Shown: one piece after another, positions 1 to 6,951 of the stretch
Layout of the letters: the number at the start of each line of letters is the position of its first letter
Numbering within the stretch: position 1 is the stretch's first letter
NCBI GenBank assembly: GCA_947175645.1
Contig: CAMWNP010000013.1
Location: forward strand, 1-64,000
Length of the DNA stretch: 64,000 nt
DNA from: an uncultured Porphyromonadaceae bacterium
GTDB taxonomy: Bacteria; Bacteroidota; Bacteroidia; Bacteroidales; Muribaculaceae
Direction of reading: 5' to 3'
The notes under the pieces: generated by a model
Told to the model about the DNA's origin: nothing
The model's database searches: none
The model's input: only the letters and a program-made list of their open reading frames with translations
Position numbers and translations under genes: made by a program

Positions 1-509
1 AACGTATCCTTTTGATCCTTTGATATAATTAACTTTTTTATCCCGAACTCGCGTTGAAAGTTAAGCCCGTCAGCCAGCGAACATGCACTGACAAGGTCAA
101 AAATCTTCGATGGAACAACGTTCACCAATGACGAACTCACCCTTCGCCGCATCTCGCTCTTATTACCTGTCACGACTACCTGATCAAGCAGAAAAGCATC
201 CTGACTCAGAGTGAAATCAACCGTTGCCGACTCTCCATCGCTAACGGTTACCTGCTGCTGTTCCACCTTATATTCTATGAATGAAGCCTCCAACCTGTAT
301 GTTCCCGGCTTTATGTTTTCGAATACGTAAAATCCGGCGGTATCGGTGGCCACGGCCCGGTCTTGCCCTATCAGTTTCACTGTGGCATAACCTATCGGTT
401 CTCCGTTTTGGCTATCCCTTACCCATCCTTTTATTTGAGTAGGTGATGAGGCTGAGTATAATATACCTATTGAAAAAGTTATAACAGTTGAAAGAATTTT
501 GCAAAGCAT
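1..509 (-). CDS. TonB-dependent outer-membrane receptor, N-terminal part (continues past left edge)
   Basis: Reading from the ATG at 509 gives about 169 residues without a stop before the window edge. Residues 1-20 are a signal peptide. Residues 26-104 form a carboxypeptidase-regulatory-like domain (IKGWVRDSQNGEPIGYATV, then GFYVFENIKPGTYRLEA). The plug domain starts at about 110 with QVVVTGNKSEM. The stretch KIFDLVSACSLADGLNFQ (135-152) matches the plug of CirA-like Bacteroidota receptors, which usually continue NFQPG(L/V)RVE. Here the reading after Q152 is REFGIKKLIISKDQKDT, which does not fit the family, so the gene may be frameshifted or disrupted at positions 1-56. Its role would be uptake of a large ligand across the outer membrane; the substrate cannot be told. 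Confidence 0.8.
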   Translation of the reverse strand, partial: MLCKILSTVITFSIGILYSASSPTQIKGWVRDSQNGEPIGYATVKLIGQDRAVATDTAGFYVFENIKPGTYRLEASFIEYKVEQQQVTVSDGESATVDFTLSQDAFLLDQVVVTGNKSEMRRRVSSSLVNVVPSKIFDLVSACSLADGLNFQREFGIKKLIISKDQKDT

Positions 510-537
510 GACGTTTTTTTACCTGATTTTCATGCTG

Positions 538-569
538 CAAAATTAGTTAATCATCAGAGTTATAACAAA
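538..569 (-). promoter_or_regulatory. Bacteroidota sigma-ABfr-type promoter of the TonB receptor
   Basis: On the minus strand a TTTG box (566-569) lies 20 nt upstream of TAATTTTG (538-545), close to the TTTG-N19-TAnnTTTG consensus. The ATG at 509 follows 28 nt downstream. Confidence 0.6.
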
Positions 570-586
570 TTGTGCTCATAAAGTAA

Positions 587-606
587 AATACTCATATTTG
601 AGTATT
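587..606 (-). terminator. Possible terminator of the MFS gene
   Basis: A perfect 7-bp inverted repeat (AATACTC, 6-nt loop, GAGTATT) is followed on the minus strand by a T-rich run. It lies about 60 nt past the MFS stop. The stem is AT-rich and weak, so the call is tentative. Confidence 0.4.
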
Positions 607-669
607 GCGGATATTTAAAGAGATGAATCAGAACCGTTTTACCCTCACGGGAATTCACAATACTTAACA

Positions 670-1866
670 TTAATTGTGTAATTTTCGCTTTCCGAAAAAT
701 CTTGCAGTTGAAACCACAAACAGAACCGAGCCAGCAACCTGCACACAGGCCACCATAATGAATGCTGTAACATACCCGGTGTACTGAGCGACAAATCCAC
801 CCAGCAAGATTCCAAGGCCCATACCCAGATCCCATGAAATCAATATAGAGGAATTGGCAGTTCCACGCTGATCATGCCGGGCAACCTGTATAAACATATT
901 CAGGAACGCCGGATACATCTGCCCATTACCCAGACCCACGAACAGTGCTGAAAGATAATAACTCCATGCTCCCAGATACATGGACATTGCGAACAGCGTG
1001 TACCCGATGCTTGACAATGCGACACCCACCGTGCAACTCTGCGTTATCTGACCTGAACGCAACTGCCTGCGCCCAATAACACGGGCCGCCATAAGTCCCC
1101 CCGACAAAATCATAAAGAACATGCCGGTCCCATCAGTGATGTCAAGCATTTCCTGACCATAGATGGCGACATAGTTTCCAAGAACACCCCAGCAAAGGCC
1201 AAACAAAGAGATGTTGACAGCCATAAGCCATGCCCTCGACAAGAAGAAATGGTCAAGACTCATCACCGGTTTGTTGGCCACAATCTCACGCTGAGGAATC
1301 TTCACCCAGGTGGTGAAAAGGAATCCCACCATAGCAATAGCCAGGGAAATCCAGAAAAGCAGAGTGAAGTTATCTGTCAATGAATATATCCATATACCCG
1401 TACTCGGCGCGATAGCCATGGCAAGATTATTGCTCAATCCGTAGAACCCTATACCTTCGTTACGCCTCGAAGAGGGCAACACATCAATGGCAACCGTACT
1501 GTTAGCCACCGTGGAAGCACCGAACGGAACACCGTGTACAGTCCTGACAATGGCGAACATCAGGAGCGTGCCCGCGCCAATATATCCGGCAAAAACGATA
1601 AAAAAGATAAAGAAACAGATTGTGAGAACCTTCCTGCGGTTGAAACTATCAACGATGAAACCGCTGAACGGACGAACAAGCAAGGTTGCCACAACATAGC
1701 CCGAGAGGACAAGCCCTATCACATCCTTATCTGCATGAAACTGTGCGTCGAGATAAATTGGCAGAAGCGGCGTCAACAGATAAAAGGCAAAAAAGAGCAG
1801 GAAATTACAGGTGAGCACCTTCAGATAATTGCTGTTCCATAATTTTTCATCCTTTGCATCAGTCAT
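670..1866 (-). CDS. Major facilitator superfamily transporter
   Basis: A 398-residue polytopic protein with about 12 hydrophobic segments. After TM2 it has the MFS A-like motif GFIVDSFNRRK, preceded by VVATLLVRPFS. The length is usual for drug/sugar efflux type MFS carriers (about 390-410). It acts in the inner membrane as a secondary transporter; the substrate cannot be told. A minus-strand TAATTTTG at 1895-1902 is a plausible -7 element. The gene is divergent from rplS and monocistronic, with no regulator beside it. Confidence 0.85.
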   Translation of the reverse strand: MTDAKDEKLWNSNYLKVLTCNFLLFFAFYLLTPLLPIYLDAQFHADKDVIGLVLSGYVVATLLVRPFSGFIVDSFNRRKVLTICFFIFFIVFAGYIGAGTLLMFAIVRTVHGVPFGASTVANSTVAIDVLPSSRRNEGIGFYGLSNNLAMAIAPSTGIWIYSLTDNFTLLFWISLAIAMVGFLFTTWVKIPQREIVANKPVMSLDHFFLSRAWLMAVNISLFGLCWGVLGNYVAIYGQEMLDITDGTGMFFMILSGGLMAARVIGRRQLRSGQITQSCTVGVALSSIGYTLFAMSMYLGAWSYYLSALFVGLGNGQMYPAFLNMFIQVARHDQRGTANSSILISWDLGMGLGILLGGFVAQYTGYVTAFIMVACVQVAGSVLFVVSTARFFGKRKLHN

Positions 1867-1944
1867 AATTCAGATCATTTTGATAACGGCAGCGCAAAAT
1901 TACAAAATTTCCTCCTTACAAAGAGTGCAAATAGGGCTTAAAGT

Positions 1945-1975
1945 TTTGTCGTATGAAAAAAATTAGTTAACTTTG
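1945..1975 (+). promoter_or_regulatory. Promoter of rplS
   Basis: TTTG at 1945-1948, a 19-nt spacer, then TAACTTTG at 1968-1975: an exact Bacteroidota housekeeping promoter. It leaves an untranslated leader of about 75 nt before the rplS ATG. Confidence 0.75.
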
Positions 1976-1996
1976 CACCCGATTTCGTAATCTCTG

Positions 1997-2016
1997 ACGG
2001 GACGAGTGGAGCCCGT
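1997..2016 (+). promoter_or_regulatory. Hairpin in the rplS 5' leader
   Basis: ACGGG (1997-2001) and CCCGT (2012-2016) pair around a 10-nt loop in the rplS leader. Ribosomal-protein leaders are often autoregulatory, and L19 leaders are known in other groups. Whether this short stem has such a role is inference. Confidence 0.3.
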
Positions 2017-2057
2017 GAATATTGCGAGTAATGTTAACATTAAATTATCTATAGAAA

Positions 2058-2414
2058 ATGGACTTGATTAAAATTGCTGAAGAAGCATTTGCTACCGGCA
2101 AACAACACCCTGATTTCCAGCCCGGCGATACAATCACCGTTGCTTACCGAATCAAAGAAGGTAACAAAGAACGTATCCAGCAGTATCGTGGCGTGGTTAT
2201 CCGCATCTCAGGCGAAGGTAACAAAAAACGTTTCACCGTACGCAAAATGAGCGATAACATTGGTGTTGAGCGTATCTTCCCCATTGAATCACCCTTTATT
2301 GATTCAATCACCATCAACAAATATGGTAAGGTACGTCGCGCAAAACTTTACTATCTGCGTGGCCTGACCGGTAAGAAAGCCCGTATCAAAGAACGTCGCG
2401 TAGTCAACAAATAA
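2058..2414 (+). CDS. rplS: 50S ribosomal protein L19
   Basis: 118 residues covering the full L19 family length. Family blocks are easy to see: [16 protein letters not shown] near residue 19, [14 protein letters not shown] near 39, and [20 protein letters not shown] followed by [16 protein letters not shown] at the C-terminus. L19 sits at the interface of the 30S and 50S subunits. The gene is monocistronic, with its own exact promoter upstream and a strong intrinsic terminator right after the stop. Nothing is unusual apart from the short structured leader. Confidence 0.98.
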   Translation: MDLIKIAEEAFATGKQHPDFQPGDTITVAYRIKEGNKERIQQYRGVVIRISGEGNKKRFTVRKMSDNIGVERIFPIESPFIDSITINKYGKVRRAKLYYLRGLTGKKARIKERRVVNK

Positions 2415-2434
2415 TTGTTGATACCAACAGTTTT

Positions 2435-2466
2435 AGAGCATACTCTTCGGGGTGTGCTCTTTTTTT
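2435..2466 (+). terminator. Intrinsic terminator of rplS
   Basis: AGAGCATAC (2435-2443) pairs with GTGTGCTCT (2452-2460), one G-T pair, and is followed by six T residues. It begins 20 nt after the rplS stop. Confidence 0.85.
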
Positions 2467-2484
2467 ATCTTTAGTATATGCAAT

Positions 2485-2527
2485 AAAAATGCGGTTGTCG
2501 GACAAATGTCGCGACAACCGCATTTTT
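2485..2527. terminator. Bidirectional terminator between rplS and the thioredoxin-like gene
   Basis: A perfect 16-bp stem: AAAAATGCGGTTGTCG (2485-2500) and its complement (2512-2527), with an A-run on one side and a T-run on the other. It abuts the stop of the minus-strand gene at 2529, so it most likely serves that gene and backs up the rplS terminator. Confidence 0.85.
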
Positions 2528-2528
2528 A

Positions 2529-3035
2529 TCAGTTACTCATAATTTTGGTCAGGCTTTCTTCATCAGGATTGACTGAAACTATCCTGCCTGAAGGATCAAT
2601 GAGATAACTTTTTAACCCATTGTTCAGATTGTAAGCCTTTGAAATTTGCTTGATCTCATTTTCATTTACATAATACTGTGAGTCCGGGTCAAGATTGTCG
2701 TAACGTACGAGTTCCTTGAAAAGAACATGATTCTTGTCAAAGTTGACAGCCACGAACTCAATCTTGTTCTGCATATCCTCTTCGTTCGAAAAACGCTTGA
2801 ATAAGGAATCATATTGATTACATTTCACCCGTGAATGACCATCCTGCGATGACCAGAACGTAAGAAGCATATACTTTCCTCTGAAGTCCTCAGTTGTAGA
2901 CGGCTCAACACCGTTTTCCATTTTTACCTTGGGAGCATATTTACCAATTGCGGCCACAGTGCCCTCTACAGAGAATGAGGTGGAAAAGAACAGCAGAATC
3001 ACCACGCTCACAAAGAGCATAATTGTTTTCTTCAT
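2529..3035 (-). CDS. Exported thioredoxin-fold protein lacking the CxxC motif
   Basis: 168 residues with a signal peptide (1-25) and a TlpA/ResA-like thioredoxin fold from about 33: FRGKYMLLTFWSS (51-63), VAVNFD, and the C-terminal strand pair YLIDPSGRIVSV. At the place of the redox-active WCxxC the sequence reads W-S-S-Q-D-G-H-S (61-68), so both cysteines are replaced (D65, S68) and it cannot be a classic disulfide reductase. The fold is well supported; the function is unknown. It has its own promoter (3182-3213) and a leader of about 140 nt with small hairpins. Confidence 0.8.
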   Translation of the reverse strand: MKKTIMLFVSVVILLFFSTSFSVEGTVAAIGKYAPKVKMENGVEPSTTEDFRGKYMLLTFWSSQDGHSRVKCNQYDSLFKRFSNEEDMQNKIEFVAVNFDKNHVLFKELVRYDNLDPDSQYYVNENEIKQISKAYNLNNGLKSYLIDPSGRIVSVNPDEESLTKIMSN

Positions 3036-3538
3036 TACCTTAGTTTAATGTTATCAATAAGAACTGAGGGAAAGATGAGTGAACACCTAACCCAGGTCGC
3101 ACTCTCATTTCATTCTTCAGTCCTTCGCCGTGTTTCGGCTTCACAATGACTCTTCATTGCGGGTTCCCTCTGAAACCGCTGCAAAGATACTGAAATATAT
3201 CGTGTATGACAAATATTATCTGTTAATTTAACCAAACCGGGGAGGTTCCCATTGGTTAATTTATCAAAATGTGATGCCATAGTGTTTCGCATAATTGTAA
3301 TGTGTTTGTAATGATTTTCATTTGTTTAACAGATATAAACCAAAAAAGGTTTAAATTGTATGAATTTTTTGTTACATTTTTATTACATCGCGCTATTTTT
3401 ATTAGCATAAACCAATCGGAACAAACCTTTTTAAGGGTGCAAATAAAGATAGCGATTAAAAAATAATGTAAAGCATACTTGTCATTTTGTAAATATTTAT
3501 TTACCTTTGCAGTGAAAAAAATCAAAAAACTTTTTATC
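3036..3538. other. 503-nt non-coding gap with structured leader and divergent promoters
   Basis: No credible gene. The left half is the leader of the thioredoxin-like gene. It holds three adjacent small inverted repeats: GCCG/CGGC at 3127-3139, CAATGA/TCATTG at 3144-3159 and GGTT/AACC at 3162-3177. The right half (about 3214-3500) is AT-rich and carries a promoter-like TACCTTTG at 3502-3509 for the plus-strand cassette. ORFs across this gap show no domain and look fortuitous. Confidence 0.6.
3182..3213 (-). promoter_or_regulatory. Promoter of the thioredoxin-like gene
   Basis: On the minus strand TTTG (3210-3213), a 20-nt spacer, then TATCTTTG (3182-3189). This places the transcript start about 140 nt upstream of the ATG at 3035. 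Confidence 0.6.
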
Positions 3539-3946
3539 ATGCATAACTTACTGTTTCCACATCGATTCCAACTCATAGGATGGATTCTGTTCATTCCGGC
3601 ATTGATATGCGGAGTATTTGCATACTATGAGACTCCTGCCTTACCCGACTGGGCTTTCACAGCAGTCAATGACATTATTATAATAGGCATAACCCTGGGT
3701 TCAGTTTTCATCGTATGCTCAAAAGAGCGTGACGAGGATGAGATGATAAGCGCCATACGCCTGTCATCGCTTCTGAACTCAGTTTACATCTATACCGCCA
3801 TACTGATTACCGGCACACTGCTTGTCAACGGGTCGGAATTTATAAAATTCATGATGTTCAACATGGTGCTTATGCCTATCATATTCGTAATTAACTTCAG
3901 ATTGGAAATTCGCCGCCACCACAAACAGGCTGAAGATGAAGAATAG
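3539..3946 (+). CDS. Small four-helix membrane protein, partner of an XRE regulator
   Basis: 135 residues from the ATG at 3539 (MHNLLFPHRF). An upstream in-frame ATG exists, but its extension overlaps the promoter TACCTTTG at 3502-3509, so the inner start is chosen. Four hydrophobic segments are visible: about 10-29, 38-58, 79-98 and 103-122. The tail is charged and His/Glu-rich. Its last 11 bases overlap the XRE gene, so the two are probably translationally coupled. Comparable membrane-protein/HTH pairs are common in Bacteroidota, with no assigned function. Confidence 0.75.
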   Translation: MHNLLFPHRFQLIGWILFIPALICGVFAYYETPALPDWAFTAVNDIIIIGITLGSVFIVCSKERDEDEMISAIRLSSLLNSVYIYTAILITGTLLVNGSEFIKFMMFNMVLMPIIFVINFRLEIRRHHKQAEDEE

Positions 3947-4136
3947 GATAAAAGTAGAAAGGGCGGAAATGGGGGTTACCCAGCAACAACTTGCCGATGC
4001 CGTTGGGGTGAGCCGACAGACTATTGTGGCTATTGAGAAAGGTCACTTTCTTCCATCCACGCCGCTGGCATTGAAAATAGCACGGCATTTCAACAAAAGT
4101 GTAGAATCAATATTCATTCTTGAAGATAACGACTAA
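3936..4136 (+). CDS. XRE-family helix-turn-helix regulator
   Basis: 66 residues, nearly all of them one Cro/C1-type HTH. LADAVGVSRQTIVAIE is the helix-turn-helix core, and LALKIARHFNKSVESIF is the usual fourth and fifth helix pattern. There is no effector domain. It overlaps the preceding membrane-protein gene by 11 bp and is 11 bp upstream of the PH-domain gene. It probably binds its own promoter region (inference). Confidence 0.9.
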   Translation: MKNRIKVERAEMGVTQQQLADAVGVSRQTIVAIEKGHFLPSTPLALKIARHFNKSVESIFILEDND

Positions 4137-4147
4137 ATACAATTATA

Positions 4148-4621
4148 ATGAAAAGTAAAGTAAAATTCAGTGTGTTAAGCATAGGACTGACAGTATTTAC
4201 AATAGGTATAATAGCCGTAGGAATAATATGCTCATGGGGAAATCCTGAAAAGGTGACCATAGGGAGCGTGATACTTACCGGGATATTATTATCAGGAATG
4301 TTCTATGCGCCGATAAGCATAGAAGCCACATCAGGAGGAGTGGTAATACACCGTATACTCAAGAAAAAACGTATAGTCTGCACCGATATAGCCAAAGTAG
4401 AAAGATGTTACCCCTCAGGAGGAGGGATCCGATTGTGCGGCAGTGGCGGATTCATGGGCTACTGGGGATATTTCCATGACATTGTAATAGGCACGTATTT
4501 CGGCTTTTACGGCGATCGCAGCCAGTGCATACTGCTTAAACTGAAAAGCGGTAAACAATATGTTATCAGTTGCGAGAAGCCTGATGAGATGCTGGTGGAG
4601 ATTGAGAAGAATATAAACTAA
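4148..4621 (+). CDS. Membrane-anchored bacterial PH-domain protein
   Basis: 157 residues. Two hydrophobic segments (about 10-29 and 38-57) are followed by a bacterial pleckstrin-homology-like domain (about 60-155). The signature GSGGFMGYWGYF and the end LLKLKSGKQYVIS match the bPH family seen in many Bacteroidota. It is the last gene of the membrane protein/XRE/PH cassette and is transcribed in the same direction. The function is unknown; the fold assignment is from motif resemblance. Confidence 0.75.
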   Translation: MKSKVKFSVLSIGLTVFTIGIIAVGIICSWGNPEKVTIGSVILTGILLSGMFYAPISIEATSGGVVIHRILKKKRIVCTDIAKVERCYPSGGGIRLCGSGGFMGYWGYFHDIVIGTYFGFYGDRSQCILLKLKSGKQYVISCEKPDEMLVEIEKNIN

Positions 4622-4758
4622 TCTGTAAAAATCAGAAAAACAATCGCGATCAGTCAGTGACTCTCTTTATGGCAATCTGATTTTCCCTATTTACATCAAT
4701 CCTGTATAATGATCACAATGTAGCCTTTACGAAAAATGTCAGGTGTTGTCTCAAATTA

Positions 4759-5343
4759 TTATTCTGTATATTCATCAATGTCAGCAACCATTTCATCGTT
4801 GATGTTGTCGAGTTTTTTCATGATGACAATAACAACAATCAGCGCCGCGATGACTGATACTCCTACAATTATTGAAAATGCAATATTGAAGACATCATCA
4901 TTGAAATTGAACAGATTCCCGAGGTGGAACCATTCATAATAAGCCCATATCAGCCACAGGATTACAACTACGGATGAAATAATTGTCTGAATCCTGCGCA
5001 ATTTCTTTTGCCTGACAATGAACTGTTTAAGTTCAATGAGCGTGTATTCGCTCATCTTCCGCGCTCCAATCCTGATGGTTTTGAAGTCCGCGAGAGTGTC
5101 AGCGGTAGCCAGAAGCAGGAAACACCATGCCACCCAAAAACTGCTGTGGAAAATGTAACATAACCCTAAAATCATCAGAAACAAGAACGGAAGCGACACA
5201 CATTCCCAAAACACAATACGGTTAAGCGCGGTTGCCTTACCTTTCATTATTTTCATCATCAGTTTTTTGCTGACAATCTGTGACTTATCAAGACTCTCTT
5301 TCATAGCCGCCATTTGACGGCGCATTTCGTTAAGTTCATCCAT
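4759..5343 (-). CDS. Membrane protein encoded with an ECF sigma factor
   Basis: 194 residues. A charged cytosolic N-terminus (about 1-42, DELNEMRRQMAAMKESLDK) is followed by two hydrophobic pairs at about 43-82 and 119-175, giving four likely helices, and an acidic tail. The start lies 3 bp past the sigma-factor stop, so they are almost certainly co-transcribed. By position it could be an anti-sigma factor or membrane sensor, but no zinc-binding anti-sigma motif (HxxxCxxC) is present. The role stays inferred. Confidence 0.7.
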   Translation of the reverse strand: MDELNEMRRQMAAMKESLDKSQIVSKKLMMKIMKGKATALNRIVFWECVSLPFLFLMILGLCYIFHSSFWVAWCFLLLATADTLADFKTIRIGARKMSEYTLIELKQFIVRQKKLRRIQTIISSVVVILWLIWAYYEWFHLGNLFNFNDDVFNIAFSIIVGVSVIAALIVVIVIMKKLDNINDEMVADIDEYTE

Positions 5344-5346
5344 AGG

Positions 5347-5826
5347 TTATTCAGGATTAGAGATTTTCTTCAACTTTTCTTTAATTCTCACAAGGCGCAC
5401 ACCTATAGCCTTGGCACTCATGCCAACAATAGCACCTATTTCATCATACGGGAGATTCTCGAGCCAGAGGAGTATGATTGCACGATCCATAGGCCCGAGT
5501 TGATATATCCGGTCATGCAGCATCTTGTTCTGCCGTCCTTCGGCACTCTCCTCGCTGAAAGCCTCCGGAGAGATATCTACAGGCACTGTACGGACACGCT
5601 TCTTGCGTTTATACGATATGCAGGTATTAAGCGTGACGCGGTAAATCCAGGATTTCAGACTGCTTTCGCCACGGAACCTGTCACATCCCTGCCATAGGTT
5701 GATCAGCGCTTCCTGGAAAAGGTCATCAGCCTCATCACGGTTTTCCGCGAACATATAGCACACCGAATAGATAGTGCTCTTATTCTCCTTTACAAGAATC
5801 TCGAAGGCTTGTTGCGGTCCATTCAT
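5347..5826 (-). CDS. ECF-type RNA polymerase sigma factor
   Basis: 159 residues with both ECF domains. Region 2 (about 10-75) has AENRDEADDLFQEALINLW and FRGESSLKSWIYRVTLNTC. Region 4 (about 105-155) has LENLPYDEIGAIVGMSAKA and VRLVRIKEKLKK. The length is typical for the family. It directs RNA polymerase to a small regulon, normally held off by a membrane or periplasmic partner; the membrane gene 3 bp downstream is the obvious candidate. Confidence 0.93.
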   Translation of the reverse strand: MNGPQQAFEILVKENKSTIYSVCYMFAENRDEADDLFQEALINLWQGCDRFRGESSLKSWIYRVTLNTCISYKRKKRVRTVPVDISPEAFSEESAEGRQNKMLHDRIYQLGPMDRAIILLWLENLPYDEIGAIVGMSAKAIGVRLVRIKEKLKKISNPE

Positions 5827-5904
5827 TTTCAGACAAATTAGTTATCGTTCTGAGTATATGACGCAACAACCGCCATGAAAACTACAGCGCGGTTGAAAAT
5901 TTTT

Positions 5905-6822
5905 TCAGTGTTTTTCTTCACACTCGTTTTTCCTTTCATTGGGTTCCATGTGTATATTCACAAACGAGGAGTGCACGAACTTTTTGTGAAGTTCAATCTC
6001 AATTGCAGTTGCTATGCTATGAGCCTCCCGGAGTGAAATATCGCCGTTCATCTTCACATGGAAATCCATGGCTACGTTGTTGCCTATACGACGCGTGCGG
6101 AGATTGTGTATTTGCTCCGCTCCATTGACCCCGAGGACAATACGGTGAATCTCCTCCTCTTCCTCCTTGCTCAGAGAACCCTCGAGAAGTTCGTTTATAC
6201 AGGGCCGCATGATGTCCCAACCGCTTTTAATGATGAACAGGCTGACAAGGATGGCGGCGATAGGGTCGAGAATACGCCATCGTTCACCAAGAAACATGGC
6301 TCCGGCAACACCTATCAGTGTTCCGGCTGAAGATATGGCATCACTCCGGTGATGCCAGGCATTGGCACACACCGCCTGACTTTTCACCTCGTTGCCTATC
6401 CTTAACGTCACCCTGTAAAGAATTTCCTTGGAAACTATTGAAACAACGGCTATTATCAACGCAAGCATAGTAGGTCGTTCCAGACTCTCGCCATGCAGGC
6501 TGCGCCATACATGTTCCCCACCCTCTATCATCAAACCAATGCCGGCGGCGGCAAGCAGTGCTCCAATTATAAATGTTGCAAAGGTTTCATACTTTCCGTG
6601 ACCATATTCATGATCTGAATCCCGCGGTTTGCCTGAAATTTTTACAAAAATCACGACAATCACATCCGTAGCGAAGTCCGTCAGAGAATGGACGGCATCT
6701 GCAAGCATTGCGCTACTCTTACCGAAAATTCCCGCAAGGAATTTCAGCACAATCAACACCAGATTAACTACTGATCCGGCAAGTGTAATCCTGTAAATCC
6801 TCTTCTCACGCAAATCTGTCAT
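5905..6822 (-). CDS. Cation diffusion facilitator (CDF) metal exporter
   Basis: 305 residues: six TM helices in the first about 210 residues, then a cytoplasmic CDF dimerisation domain. Metal-site motifs are HSLTDFATD in TM2 and HHRSDAISS in TM5. The conserved YGHGKYETFA loop lies between TM2 and TM3. It exports divalent metal (Zn, Fe, Mn or Co) by proton antiport; the ion cannot be told. A minus-strand TAAATTTG (6855-6862) is its likely -7 element and touches a 14-bp palindrome that may be an operator. Confidence 0.92.
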   Translation of the reverse strand: MTDLREKRIYRITLAGSVVNLVLIVLKFLAGIFGKSSAMLADAVHSLTDFATDVIVVIFVKISGKPRDSDHEYGHGKYETFATFIIGALLAAAGIGLMIEGGEHVWRSLHGESLERPTMLALIIAVVSIVSKEILYRVTLRIGNEVKSQAVCANAWHHRSDAISSAGTLIGVAGAMFLGERWRILDPIAAILVSLFIIKSGWDIMRPCINELLEGSLSKEEEEEIHRIVLGVNGAEQIHNLRTRRIGNNVAMDFHVKMNGDISLREAHSIATAIEIELHKKFVHSSFVNIHMEPNERKNECEEKH

Positions 6823-6861
6823 AAGAAATAACTTTCATAATTTTATTATGCCGACAAATTT

Positions 6862-6875
6862 AACGAAATTTCGTT
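6862..6875. promoter_or_regulatory. 14-bp perfect palindrome between divergent CDF and Ntn-hydrolase genes
   Basis: AACGAAATTTCGTT is its own reverse complement. It starts at the edge of the TAAATTTG -7 element of the CDF gene and lies 32-45 nt before the TATTTTTG at 6907-6914 facing the other gene. This is a good position for a repressor operator; the regulator is unknown. Confidence 0.4.
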
Positions 6876-6951
6876 TAAATCCATACCATGATTAAAAAAG
6901 AATTACTATTTTTGCATAGTATTATCAACAATTTTTTACCCTAAACCTACC

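Noticed and set aside
3256-3594. 112-codon minus-strand ORF in the 3-kb gap
   Set aside because: It runs across promoter regions of the opposite genes, has AT-driven composition and shows no family resemblance.
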